Positions 45,162-53,801 of a stretch of 58,695 bases of DNA are shown in pieces. The stretch's first letter is position 1. Each line of letters begins with the position of its first letter. Both the position numbers and the translations under genes were made by a program. The DNA is from a filamentous cyanobacterium ESFC-1 (GTDB lineage Bacteria > Cyanobacteriota > Cyanobacteriia > Cyanobacteriales > Spirulinaceae): positions 1,927,523 through 1,986,217 of the forward strand of contig KB904821.1 in the NCBI GenBank assembly GCA_000380225.1, given 5' to 3'. Below the pieces are notes generated by a model. That model was given only the letters and a program-made list of their open reading frames with translations, ran no database searches and had not been told where the DNA came from.

Positions 45162-47087
45162 TTGGTAGGCAAACTCAATATGTTTAACTCCACCTTTCGG
45201 GGCAATTCTCGACGTAAAATTTTGTATCTTTTAGTTGCTGGAATTACTGTCCCTACATTAGCGATTAGTTTGTTTAATCTTGTTTCTTCTCGCAGCTATT
45301 TAATTGGGTCGGTTTTAAACACCATGCAAACAGAAGGAAATAGCAGTGAAGAAATTATTGAGTTATTATTAGATAATTTTCGTTCGGATATTGCTTATTT
45401 AAGCGAAACTTATGCGATTGATACCCTGATCAATGAAGAAGCGATCGGGACAATCACCGCCGAAAATGCTGCCGATTTACAAGCCCAATCAGAAATAGCC
45501 CGACAAGAGAATTTAGCACAGTTAAATAATGTTTTTCTAGCTTTTGTACAAAATCGACAATACTACGATCAACTGCGCTATTTGGATGAAAATGGTCAAG
45601 AAGTTGCTAGGGTTAATCTCCAAAATAGAGAAGCAACCCTAGTACCGCCAGACCAACTGCAAGATAAAAGTTCAACCCCTTATTTTCAAGAATCAATGCA
45701 GTTAGGCCCTGGTCAAATTTATGTTTCAGATATTAACTTAAACCGAGAAAACGGCGAAATAGAAATTCCCTATAAACCCGTTATTCGTTATGCTATTCCC
45801 ATTTATAACAATCAGGGAGAAAATGAAGGAATTTTAGTTGCTAATATTTTGGTTGCTCGTTTATTAGAAATTGCGGAAAACGAAACTCTACAGATCGAAT
45901 ATGAAACAGAAGTTTTTGTCGTTAATTCTGAAGGATTTTATTTATCCCATCCCGATTCTGAAAAAGAGTGGGCTTTTGAGTTTGAGCGCGAGGCCAATGT
46001 TCAACAAGATTATTCTCGCGAAATTGTCCAACAAATCCTTTCTCAAGAAAGTGGCTTAATAACAGAAGAACAGGACTATATTTACAGCTATCACACCATT
46101 ACCCCCGAAGATAACTTAGAAAATGCGTTTACAATTGTTTACCAAACACCCAAAAATGTAATTTTTGCACCCCTGAGAAATTTTATTCAAGTGACAGTAA
46201 TTATTACGGGATTAATTGGGGTAATTTTCTTGAGTCTTGGCGTAGTTTTGTTAAGAAAAATTACGACTTCGATCTCTAATTTAGTTTCTAATATTGGTGG
46301 CTTTTCCAGTGAGGCGATCGCGACAATCGACCAACAAGAACATATCGCCAATCAACAGTTATCTGCGGTACAAGAAACTACAGTTACGATGGATCAATTA
46401 AGTTCATCGTCCCAACAATCTTCCCGACAAGCCGAAGCTGCTGTAGCGGGTGCTAAACAGGCTTTAGACCGCATCGAACAAGGTAATCAAGCAGTAGGGC
46501 GTGTTTTAGACGAAATGGATTTATTAAAAGCCAGAGTCGATGAAATCACGCAACAAATCCTGAGTTTAAGTCAACAAACCCATCAAATCGGCAGCATTTC
46601 TGATGTCGTCAATGACTTATCTAATCAAACTAATATGCTGGCTTTAAATGCTGCGGTAGAAGCCGTCAGAGCCGGAGAACATGGTAAAGGATTTGGCGTT
46701 GTGGCTGCCGAAATTCGCAAACTTTCTAACGACAGTCGCCAATCTAGCGAAAAAATTAATACCTTAGTACAAGATATTCAACAACTGATTGAATCGACAG
46801 TATTAGTAACCAAACGAGGCAGTAAAAATGTTGAATCTGGTGTTGAAATTTCCCAACAAACGGCACAAGTTTTTCTAGATGTGGCTGAATCAATGCAAAA
46901 TATTGTAGAGGGTAGTCAAAGTATTGCAATGGTCTCCCAACAACAAGCTTTAGCCACCGAGCAGGTTAATCAAGCTATGAACAATTTAACGCAAGGTGCG
47001 AACGAAACCGCCCAAGGCATCAATCAAATTAAAGTCGGCAGCGAGCGTTTGAATGATGCGGCATACAAGTTGAAAGAGATTTTGTAG
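45162..47087 (+). CDS. Methyl-accepting chemotaxis protein with periplasmic sensor
   Basis: This 641-aa chemoreceptor has transmembrane helix 1 (about 21-40), a periplasmic dCache-like sensor of about 300 residues, helix 2 (about 343-367) and a signalling coiled coil. The hairpin tip reads [20 protein letters not shown], the conserved CheA/CheW contact. It likely controls pili-based phototaxis or chemotaxis; no che gene is near. A TTG start at 45162 has GAGGG 7 bases upstream; the ATG at 45180 is the alternative and loses six residues. A 65-bp hairpin repeat follows 7 bp after the stop. Confidence 0.9.
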   Translation: MVGKLNMFNSTFRGNSRRKILYLLVAGITVPTLAISLFNLVSSRSYLIGSVLNTMQTEGNSSEEIIELLLDNFRSDIAYLSETYAIDTLINEEAIGTITAENAADLQAQSEIARQENLAQLNNVFLAFVQNRQYYDQLRYLDENGQEVARVNLQNREATLVPPDQLQDKSSTPYFQESMQLGPGQIYVSDINLNRENGEIEIPYKPVIRYAIPIYNNQGENEGILVANILVARLLEIAENETLQIEYETEVFVVNSEGFYLSHPDSEKEWAFEFEREANVQQDYSREIVQQILSQESGLITEEQDYIYSYHTITPEDNLENAFTIVYQTPKNVIFAPLRNFIQVTVIITGLIGVIFLSLGVVLLRKITTSISNLVSNIGGFSSEAIATIDQQEHIANQQLSAVQETTVTMDQLSSSSQQSSRQAEAAVAGAKQALDRIEQGNQAVGRVLDEMDLLKARVDEITQQILSLSQQTHQIGSISDVVNDLSNQTNMLALNAAVEAVRAGEHGKGFGVVAAEIRKLSNDSRQSSEKINTLVQDIQQLIESTVLVTKRGSKNVESGVEISQQTAQVFLDVAESMQNIVEGSQSIAMVSQQQALATEQVNQAMNNLTQGANETAQGINQIKVGSERLNDAAYKLKEIL

Positions 47088-47093
47088 CGCTCT

Positions 47094-47158
47094 AGAACCC
47101 CGGTTTCTTATATACTTAACTACTAGATTTATGATATTACTCCAGAAACCGGGGTTCT
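47094..47158. repeat. 65-bp AGAACCCCGGTTTCT element, copy 3
   Basis: Perfect 15-bp inverted ends (47094-47108, 47144-47158) lie 7 bp after the chemoreceptor stop. Length is exactly that of the copies at 2668 and 29754. The strong stem may act as a terminator, although it has no T-run. Confidence 0.9.
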
Positions 47159-47273
47159 GAAGTCCCATGATTTAATTCAGATACGGGTCTGTAAATTCAA
47201 GTAAAGTTCACCTTTTTGAGCAATGTATTGCCTACTCGCATTAGTTTTCCTGGGAAAAGTCCTAAAGGGCTTA

Positions 47274-47921
47274 CTACGAACGGGAGTTCAATCCTTGCTG
47301 TAAAACCGCTAAAACTTGCGTCATATTCCCTGCGAGTAAATCCCCTGGGGCTAACCACAACCCCCCAAAAGTGCGACTGCGAATGATGTTATTGTCGTCT
47401 GGGGGAAGGGAAATATATTCACCTTCTTGCAAATAAAACCAATCAATTTTTTGGTCGTAAACTTGCCAGACAATATACTCTTTTACGCCGTTGGGACGAT
47501 AAGCTTGTTTTTTGGCGTGTAGGTCGATAGAAACGCTGCTGGCGGCAATTTCAGCGACTAATTCCGGCGCACCTTCGATATAGTCGTCCTCGCTAATGCG
47601 GGCTTGTCCGTTGGCATTTTCAGCAATTAATAAAACAATATCCGGTTGAGGGGTGTTGTCTCCATCTAGTCTGACGGTGGGATTGTTTCCTAACTCTAGA
47701 TGTGGTGTTGCGATTTTGTAGTGACTTAACCAACCGCTTAAATTGGCATGGGGGACAGCATGACTGCGAAAGCGGACGGTTGTGGTAATATATACGACTC
47801 CTTCGATTAATTCGGCTTTTTTGAGGGGTGTTTGGCTATAAAGGCGCTCAAATTCGTAGCGGTTGAGGCGATCGCCATTTTCGAGAGGCGGTAATATCGG
47901 AGTGTTGGGTGTTTCGACCAT
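47274..47921 (-). CDS. Uma2 family (DUF820) endonuclease-like protein
   Basis: This 215-aa protein of the PD-(D/E)XK superfamily, very common in cyanobacteria, has KKAELIEGVVYI, QPDIVLL (Asp), and PELVAEIAASSVSIDLHAKK, which supplies E-x-(A) and the late Lys pattern. The cellular role is unknown; many paralogs occur per genome and some relate to mobile DNA. It lies 9 bp downstream of the M42 peptidase gene, so cotranscription is likely. Confidence 0.9.
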   Translation of the reverse strand: MVETPNTPILPPLENGDRLNRYEFERLYSQTPLKKAELIEGVVYITTTVRFRSHAVPHANLSGWLSHYKIATPHLELGNNPTVRLDGDNTPQPDIVLLIAENANGQARISEDDYIEGAPELVAEIAASSVSIDLHAKKQAYRPNGVKEYIVWQVYDQKIDWFYLQEGEYISLPPDDNNIIRSRTFGGLWLAPGDLLAGNMTQVLAVLQQGLNSRS

Positions 47922-47930
47922 AATTGATTG

Positions 47931-48971
47931 CTAGGAGATGGAGTTACAATAAGCTTCTAGGATTTCTACACAATTCGCGATCGCGCCTAAATGTGCAATC
48001 TCGTAACCGTGGGTGTTTTGCGTCGGGAAGCTCAAACAAGCCCCCCGCGCCACGTGACCGAATTTCATGGCAATGGAAGCATCGCTACCAAACCCACTCA
48101 AAACGGCGTGTTGCAGCAGCACAGAGGCGTTTTGGGCGGCTTGGGCAATTTCGGCGTTTAAGCCTTCGTCGTAGATGCCGTAAGCGTCTTGAGCGAGTAA
48201 TACCGGGGCGGCGCTGTCTTCGAGGGGATATTCGCTGGAAAGGGGGCATATCTCTAGGGCGATCATTGCCTCTAAGGGCTGATTTTGGCTGAAATACAGC
48301 GCTCCCACGGCTCCGACTTCTTCTTTGGCAGAAGCGACGAGATAAACGGTGACAGGGGGGTTTTTGAGCCGCTCGGCCAGGGAGAGGAGAATGGCAACGG
48401 AGGCTTTGTTATCAAGGGTGTAGCTGGCAATATGGTTTTTGAGACGGATGGGATGTTTGCGATGTTTGCCCACGACAACTCTAGTCCCTGGACGGATTCC
48501 GGCTGCGGTTAATTCTTGCAGGTTGCATTTGGTTTCGACCCAGGCATCTTGCCAGGTAACGGGGGTGTCTTCTTGTAAGACTTTCTGGGGCGATTCGTGG
48601 GAGACATGACGAGAGCCAAAGGAGAGAATACCGGGAATTGTGGCGTGATTTCCCAGGATATCTACGACCCCTTCCCCGTAAACCCAAGGAAATGAGCCGC
48701 CGAGTTTGCGAATGAGTAAGCAGCCATCGGGGGTGATTTCTTTGATAATTGCGCCGATTTCGTCTTTGTGCGCGGTAATGGCGATCGCGCGGTCTTGATT
48801 TTGTCCGGGGATTTTGATGATAATATTTCCGGCTTGGTCTTGCTGAAAGTCGAGATTGAGGGTTGCGAGGCGATCGCGCAGATAGTCATCCACCTCTTTT
48901 TCAACGCCACTAGGAGAATGACTTAAGACTAATTCAGAGATGGTTTGAAATAATTGCTGATAGTCAAGCAT
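47931..48971 (-). CDS. M42 family metallopeptidase (glutamyl/aminopeptidase)
   Basis: This 346-aa cytosolic dinuclear-metal aminopeptidase has SHSPSGVEKEVDDYL, ITAHKDEIGAII (metal ligand His-Asp), TLDNKASVAILL (bridging Asp), SAKEEVGAVG (catalytic Glu pair) and a late HGYEIAHL (metal His). I start at MLDYQQLFQTI (48969-48971); the frame runs 13 codons further up but these are hydrophobic and unlikely. Paired with the Uma2 gene 9 bp downstream. Confidence 0.9.
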   Translation of the reverse strand: MLDYQQLFQTISELVLSHSPSGVEKEVDDYLRDRLATLNLDFQQDQAGNIIIKIPGQNQDRAIAITAHKDEIGAIIKEITPDGCLLIRKLGGSFPWVYGEGVVDILGNHATIPGILSFGSRHVSHESPQKVLQEDTPVTWQDAWVETKCNLQELTAAGIRPGTRVVVGKHRKHPIRLKNHIASYTLDNKASVAILLSLAERLKNPPVTVYLVASAKEEVGAVGALYFSQNQPLEAMIALEICPLSSEYPLEDSAAPVLLAQDAYGIYDEGLNAEIAQAAQNASVLLQHAVLSGFGSDASIAMKFGHVARGACLSFPTQNTHGYEIAHLGAIANCVEILEAYCNSIS

Positions 48972-49037
48972 AAGTAAAATTAAATAATAGAGAGCGCACA
49001 ACACCTGCACTTTGTTTTAGGCTCATTTTGCCTAAAT

Positions 49038-49760
49038 TTAAGGGCTAGAGTTGAATTCTTCTGGATTGTCGCGAAACTGAAGACTGGCTCTTTGCTGATA
49101 AGCTCCCATGAGTTGCCGTTGACTGAGGCTGTATTCTTGGGGATAGGCTTCGGGGGTAAAAACTTGGAGAGCGTTTTCCAAAGCGGCGATCGCGTGGTTG
49201 AGTCGATCGACGGGCTGACCTTGAGGCAGATCGCGATAGATGTTGCCGAGATTATATTGCACTTTTGCCCATTCTAGAGGGAAATTTTCGCGGTCGTAAA
49301 AAATCAAAGCGGCTTGGTAACCCCAACAAGCCATTTCTAGATGTTGGGTGCGATCGCCCTCACAGACAGTACGAACCCGGTTGCTAAAATTAACGAGAGT
49401 TGCCGCGATCGCCAGGGCTTCTGTTGAAGATACCTGAGCAAAAGTCTCGTTACTCCAGCGATACAGTTGTTCGCCTAAATCGGCGTTGAGGCGATCGCCA
49501 GCAGCCCGTAAAACTTCCTCAACCCGGTTAGGATTAGAAGCGACAGAAACCTGATGTATTAAGGCCAGCAAGACTTTTAAGTCTTCGGTGATATCTTCAT
49601 CCTGGAGTTTGAAATAAAGCGAAGCTGTCAGTTTATGGCGAAGTTTTGGGAAAATTGGCATTAAAATTAGCAAAGGCAATGCCAAAATTGTTAAAAAACC
49701 CGCGAGGACATTTTGGGGGATTTTGCTTGTCCCGCTTTCATTCTGAGTTAAAAGCTTCAT
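49038..49760 (-). CDS. Membrane-anchored TPR-like protein
   Basis: This 240-aa protein starts at MKLLTQNESG; an ATG ten codons earlier is the alternative. One transmembrane segment lies at about 18-37 (VLAGFLTILALPLLILMPIF), followed by a helical region of unknown type and two or three TPR-like helical pairs (WAKVQYNLGNIYRDLPQGQP, LNHAIAALENALQVF, YSLSQRQLMGAYQQRASLQF). These resemble the TPRs found next to CHAT domains. It probably mediates protein contacts at a membrane; function unknown. Confidence 0.7.
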   Translation of the reverse strand: MKLLTQNESGTSKIPQNVLAGFLTILALPLLILMPIFPKLRHKLTASLYFKLQDEDITEDLKVLLALIHQVSVASNPNRVEEVLRAAGDRLNADLGEQLYRWSNETFAQVSSTEALAIAATLVNFSNRVRTVCEGDRTQHLEMACWGYQAALIFYDRENFPLEWAKVQYNLGNIYRDLPQGQPVDRLNHAIAALENALQVFTPEAYPQEYSLSQRQLMGAYQQRASLQFRDNPEEFNSSP

Positions 49761-49872
49761 GATTATATCGCTCTCTTCTCCCGATAACATAAGTTTTTCT
49801 AATTTTATACTTGCCCTTCCTTCTCTCGTTCTTAATAATTGTAACTTTATTTAATTTTTTAAAATCATAAAA

Positions 49873-50373
49873 ATGACGACCCTAGAACAAGCTCAACTGG
49901 AATATAAAAATTTTTTAGCCCCCTTTCAAAGCTTAGTTTTAAGCACTGCTGATTCAGTCGGTCTTCCCAACGCCAGTTATGCCCCTTTTGTGATGGATGA
50001 AGCCAAAAACTTTTATATTTATGTTAGTGGCTTATCCACCCATACCCAAAACCTACAAGCCAATCCTCAAGCAAGTATTCTCTTTCTCGAAGACGAAGCC
50101 CAAAGCCAACAAATTTTCGCTCGTCGTCGTCTAACTTTTAATTGTACTGCGAGATTAATTGAACGAGACAGCGAACATTGGCTTAACCAGATCGAACAAT
50201 TTTCCGACAAATTTGGCGGTATTATTCAAGTTTTTCGAGATTTGCCCGATTTCCGAATTTATCAACTCACCCCCACAGATGGGCGTTTTGTCATCGGTTT
50301 TGGCAGTGCTTATCAAGTATGTTTAGAAGGAGAATCTTATTTACTCCCCCTCAAAGGAAAAGGGCATAAGTAA
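49873..50373 (+). CDS. HugZ-like pyridoxamine 5'-phosphate oxidase-fold protein
   Basis: This 166-aa split-barrel protein has FQSLVLSTADSVGLPNASYA at the start, YIYVSGLSTHTQNLQANPQA in the middle and VIGFGSAYQVCLEG near the end. They match the HugZ heme-utilisation branch, which binds and degrades heme, rather than true PdxH. Cytosolic. Single gene, AT-rich leader without a clear SD. Confidence 0.85.
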   Translation: MTTLEQAQLEYKNFLAPFQSLVLSTADSVGLPNASYAPFVMDEAKNFYIYVSGLSTHTQNLQANPQASILFLEDEAQSQQIFARRRLTFNCTARLIERDSEHWLNQIEQFSDKFGGIIQVFRDLPDFRIYQLTPTDGRFVIGFGSAYQVCLEGESYLLPLKGKGHK

Positions 50374-50482
50374 GCATAATCCTTCACCGTCAAACCTCAG
50401 TAATATAGAGACTAACAGATTGTGAAAAATAGTTAATCTTGCTTTTTTCATCCGGCTTTATCCTATTGGTTAGTTTTAACTT

Positions 50483-52018
50483 ATGCAAGAAATAGCACCG
50501 CCCAAAAGTGGTAGTATTTACCCCAAAATTTTAGGAGGCACAGCTTGTTTGGGAGTCGGAGGACTGGTAAGTTTCCTGCAAGATTTTAATACCGGAATTT
50601 TAGCTTTTTTGTGGTGCAGTTTCACAATTTTCTCTTATTGTTTCCCTCGCGGGGGATTATGGTTACTCTTTATCTATATGCCCTTGAGTGGCACAATCAT
50701 TTACAGCGATCTCGGTCAGGGTCATCCTTGGTATCATTTAGTCACAGATACTCTTTACCTTCCTGCCGCGATCGCGTTGACACGAAAACCGGGATTATTG
50801 CGCCATTTTTTACAAGAAATTAAACCCCTCTTACCCATTCTCGGAATATTATTATTACTGTGCTTTGCGACATTAATTTTTGTAAATGGCACGCAATCCG
50901 ACCCCAAAGAAAACTCCCTATTAGTCGGCTTATTAGGCTTAAAAATCTTAGTCGGTCACATTCCTTTACTCTTTTGTGGCTATTGTTTAATGGTTACCGA
51001 AAAAGACTTGCTTACCTTTAATCGTTTGCAAGTCCTTATCGTTGTCCTGTGCTGCACTTTGCTGCTAATTCAGTATCGTTTATTAGTAACCGGGATTTGT
51101 CCGGGTAGCCTCGGTTTGGATAGCTATGCTCTGGATAAAGCCACATTAGAGGCTCGCTGCTTGGTCGGGGGGTCGTTGCTGTACAATCCTGAATGGGGCT
51201 TGATTCGTTTACCCGGTACATTTGTTTCCCCCTGGCAATGGGGCTGGTTTTTGATTTCCGGGGCATTTTTCACTTATGCTTGTTATGTGGGGGATACGAC
51301 CCATCGCTGGCGGTTTGGCAGTGCGATCGCGATGGGATATGTAGCGATCGCGACTCTCGTTTCTGGTCAACGCATTGCTGTGGCTTTAGTCCCCACAGTC
51401 TTTTTAATTTTACTGATATTAACCGATCGTCGTCGTCGCTGGATTCCCGTCAAACTGGGCATTATCAGCTTTCTTGCCCTGAGTTTAGCCAGCCGTTTTA
51501 TTAACCTACAAGCCCCCATCGAAAGCTTTATCAATCGTTGGCAAGCCTCCCCTCCTTATCGTTTTATCATCGAGCAGTTTCACTGGATCGCCTCTCAGAA
51601 AGAAGGTTGGCTCGGAAATGGTTTAGGCCACGGCACCAATGCGGCCCGCATCTTGGGCAATACTACATTAATTGAAACCTATTATGCCAAACTACTCTAC
51701 GAAATTGGCTTGTTTGGGATGCTGACTTTTTTGCTGTTGGTGTCGATGCTGACTTGGTTAACCTGGAAAGCCTATCGCTCCCTCCAGCAACCGCATCTCA
51801 AGCGATTAGGAATCTGTTTTTGGGTGTTTGTGCTGTTGATGAGTTACAACACCTTTTATTACCCTCTAGATGTCGATCCGGTAGCCGTGTACTATTGGTT
51901 TTTGGCAGGAGTATTACTCAAGTTACCCCAACTCGACCATAAAATCCCGCTACCCGATGACCTCTTTTCCTCTACTTCAGTCAAAAAACGGCGTTTTAGG
52001 TGGCAAAATCCCCAATGA
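50483..52018 (+). CDS. O-antigen ligase/polymerase-like membrane protein
   Basis: This 511-aa polytopic protein has about 11-12 membrane segments. A large extracytoplasmic loop near the C-terminal third ([20 protein letters not shown], then [17 protein letters not shown]) has the layout of the O-antigen ligase/polymerase family. It likely joins or polymerises lipid-linked sugar units for an envelope or exported polysaccharide; the exact substrate is unknown. The end overlaps the ispF start in an ATGA junction (ATG 52015, TGA 52016-52018), indicating translational coupling. Confidence 0.75.
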   Translation: MQEIAPPKSGSIYPKILGGTACLGVGGLVSFLQDFNTGILAFLWCSFTIFSYCFPRGGLWLLFIYMPLSGTIIYSDLGQGHPWYHLVTDTLYLPAAIALTRKPGLLRHFLQEIKPLLPILGILLLLCFATLIFVNGTQSDPKENSLLVGLLGLKILVGHIPLLFCGYCLMVTEKDLLTFNRLQVLIVVLCCTLLLIQYRLLVTGICPGSLGLDSYALDKATLEARCLVGGSLLYNPEWGLIRLPGTFVSPWQWGWFLISGAFFTYACYVGDTTHRWRFGSAIAMGYVAIATLVSGQRIAVALVPTVFLILLILTDRRRRWIPVKLGIISFLALSLASRFINLQAPIESFINRWQASPPYRFIIEQFHWIASQKEGWLGNGLGHGTNAARILGNTTLIETYYAKLLYEIGLFGMLTFLLLVSMLTWLTWKAYRSLQQPHLKRLGICFWVFVLLMSYNTFYYPLDVDPVAVYYWFLAGVLLKLPQLDHKIPLPDDLFSSTSVKKRRFRWQNPQ

Positions 52019-52491
52019 ATCTTAGAATTGGTAACGGCTACGATCTTCATAAATTAGTGCGCGATCGCCCCCTCATCCTCGGTGGTGTCACCATTCCCCA
52101 CGAATTTGGCCTCCTCGGCCACAGCGACGCAGATGCCCTCACTCATGCCATTATGGATGCAATGCTCGGAGCGTTGAGTTTGGGGGATATCGGTCATTAT
52201 TTCCCCCCCAGTGACCCGAAATGGCAAGGGGCTGATAGTTTGGTTTTATTGCACCAAGTCCATGAGCTAATCAAAGCCCAAGGTTGGCAAATTAACAATA
52301 TTGATTCGGTGCTAATTGCCGAGCGTCCCAAGCTCAAACCCCACATCAAAGCAATGCGAGACAAACTCGCGACAACGCTACAAGTGAATCCCGACCAAAT
52401 CGGCATTAAAGCCACCACAAATGAGAAACTCGGCCATTTAGGTCGAGAAGAAGGAATTGCGGCTTATACGGTGGTGTTGTTGTCGCGGTAG
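52015..52491 (+). CDS. ispF: 2-C-methyl-D-erythritol 2,4-cyclodiphosphate synthase
   Basis: This 158-aa trimeric enzyme of the MEP isoprenoid pathway has [11 protein letters not shown] (metal-binding Asp-x-His), [19 protein letters not shown] (His and Asp) and [19 protein letters not shown] (CDP binding). I start at the ATG of [12 protein letters not shown], which overlaps the previous stop as ATGA; a GTG five codons earlier is less likely. The TAG stop leads directly into TTTGTTG/TTGGTTG heptamers. Confidence 0.95.
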   Translation: MNLRIGNGYDLHKLVRDRPLILGGVTIPHEFGLLGHSDADALTHAIMDAMLGALSLGDIGHYFPPSDPKWQGADSLVLLHQVHELIKAQGWQINNIDSVLIAERPKLKPHIKAMRDKLATTLQVNPDQIGIKATTNEKLGHLGREEGIAAYTVVLLSR

Positions 52492-52548
52492 TTTGTTGTT
52501 GGTTGTTGGTTACTGGTAACCACTTTGACAAAATACCCAGGACTATTT

Positions 52549-52680
52549 GCGACAAGTTAAAGTTTTATCCCCGTTGTCAAGTTTCATGTAGGGACGGGGT
52601 TTCCCCGTCCAATCCCTAGCCGTTTAGCCTGTCAATTTTATGGTTTTCTTGCCATCTTGCCTTTAGGCTTAACTTGTCAC
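52549..52680. mobile_element. MITE-like element with GTGACAAGTTAA-type ends, short copy
   Basis: GCGACAAGTTAA (52549-52560) and TTAACTTGTCAC (52669-52680) are 12-bp inverted ends with one mismatch, giving 132 bp. GC hairpin copy 7 (52588-52612) and the TTGTCAAGTTTCAT stretch match the internal part of the 198-bp element at 22427-22624 in reverse. Noncoding. Confidence 0.75.
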
Positions 52681-52722
52681 TAATGACCAAAGACAAAGGA
52701 CAAAGGACTAATGACAAATGAC

Positions 52723-53025
52723 TTATTTATTCCCTTCTTCTTTGAGGAGATTGTCTTTCGACTCACCCCAATAGGTGCTGCAAGTCCAAGTTTCGCGATC
52801 GCCCTTCGTTTCAACAGACCAACGCATAATCGTCGATTTTGGGTCTATCCCGACTTCAATCAGTTTTGCACCCATGTAGTATTCCATTTGGCGCTTTCTG
52901 AGGTCTTTGTAGTTGTCTGAGCTATTTTTTGACCAGCTTTGGGTCATGTGGGCTTGCGTCGGTTTAGCCATGCAAATCATCCTGTTTTCTGGGGGATGGT
53001 AGATTAATTGTCTAATTTTAGGCAT
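52723..53025 (-). CDS. Small hypothetical protein coupled to the DUF1802 gene
   Basis: This 100-aa charged protein has no membrane segment and no domain I recognise. The central part (SSDNYKDLRKRQMEYYMGAK) looks helical, and the end (STYWGESKDNLLKEE) is acidic/basic mixed. Its ATG (53023-53025) overlaps the TAA of the DUF1802 gene as TAATG, so translational coupling is likely. A later ATG at codon 19 (MAKPTQAH) is the alternative start and would weaken that argument. Confidence 0.6.
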   Translation of the reverse strand: MPKIRQLIYHPPENRMICMAKPTQAHMTQSWSKNSSDNYKDLRKRQMEYYMGAKLIEVGIDPKSTIMRWSVETKGDRETWTCSTYWGESKDNLLKEEGNK

Positions 53026-53597
53026 TAATGCTCAGTTTTTACAAGATCGCGGATGGCTTGCACAGGGGTTTGGTAATCGCGATCGCCCATTACCGGGATG
53101 CTACCCTCTAGGGAAAGTGGCATTTCCAGGTCGATCCAAGAGCGACAACCGCCGTATTCTTCGCGATAGGGCAAATTAACCGTTTCCGGGAGACGATACA
53201 CCCGCAACAGCAATAAATAGAGGGGTTGCTTGGGTTTCCATTTGAAGCGATCGCGAGCGAAGGTTTCATTCCAGATGTGATAGGGCTGCAACTGCGCGAG
53301 GGTTTCGGCTTCTGTAATTTGCAAAATATCGGTAATGTCGGCCCAACTTTGAATCGGGACGGTTTGGGGATGCCATCCTGAGTCTACAGAAGTGACGCGA
53401 TCGCGATATTCGGGCTTGAGCAGTTGCGGTTTTTGGTGTTCGTAAGTTGGGTATAGTAAAATTTGGCGATGAGCCACTTCAAAGCGGTTATTTTTTTCTT
53501 TGATGCCGCCTTTTCGCAGTAATAATATGGTTTTTCCTTTCGTTAGGGCTTCAACCGCGATCGCCCATTCTTTAAAAGCGTGAGTGGTGGTTTTCAT
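53025..53597 (-). CDS. DUF1802 family protein
   Basis: This 190-aa cytosolic protein matches the DUF1802 pattern: AFKEWAIAVEALTKGKTILL, LLRKGGIKEKNNRFEV, FLLYPTYEHQ-like ILLYPTYEHQKP and WHIWNETF-like YHIWNETFARDRFKWKPK with late LLLLRVYRLP. Function unknown; widespread in cyanobacteria and some archaea and bacilli. The downstream small gene overlaps its stop. A heptamer array lies directly upstream of the start. Confidence 0.85.
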   Translation of the reverse strand: MKTTTHAFKEWAIAVEALTKGKTILLLRKGGIKEKNNRFEVAHRQILLYPTYEHQKPQLLKPEYRDRVTSVDSGWHPQTVPIQSWADITDILQITEAETLAQLQPYHIWNETFARDRFKWKPKQPLYLLLLRVYRLPETVNLPYREEYGGCRSWIDLEMPLSLEGSIPVMGDRDYQTPVQAIRDLVKTEH

Positions 53598-53795
53598 TTT
53601 TAATAATTAACAATTAACAATTTACAATTAACAATTAACAATGCACAATTAACAATGCACAATTAACAATTTACAATGCACAATTAACAATTAACAATGC
53701 ACAATTTACAATGCACAATTAACAATGGAAAATTAGGGAATTTTGCTAACAACCCATAACCCATAACCCATAACCCATAACCCATAACCCATAAT
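53598..53795. repeat. ACAATTA/ACAATGC and CCCATAA heptamer arrays
   Basis: ACAATTA, ACAATTT and ACAATGC heptamers alternate at about 53605-53728. Perfect CCCATAA units follow at about 53755-53790, up to a few bases before the PGM1-related gene. The period is 7 throughout. It lies between two divergent genes, so both promoters would be in or beside it. Confidence 0.9.
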
Positions 53796-53801
53796 AAATA
53801 A

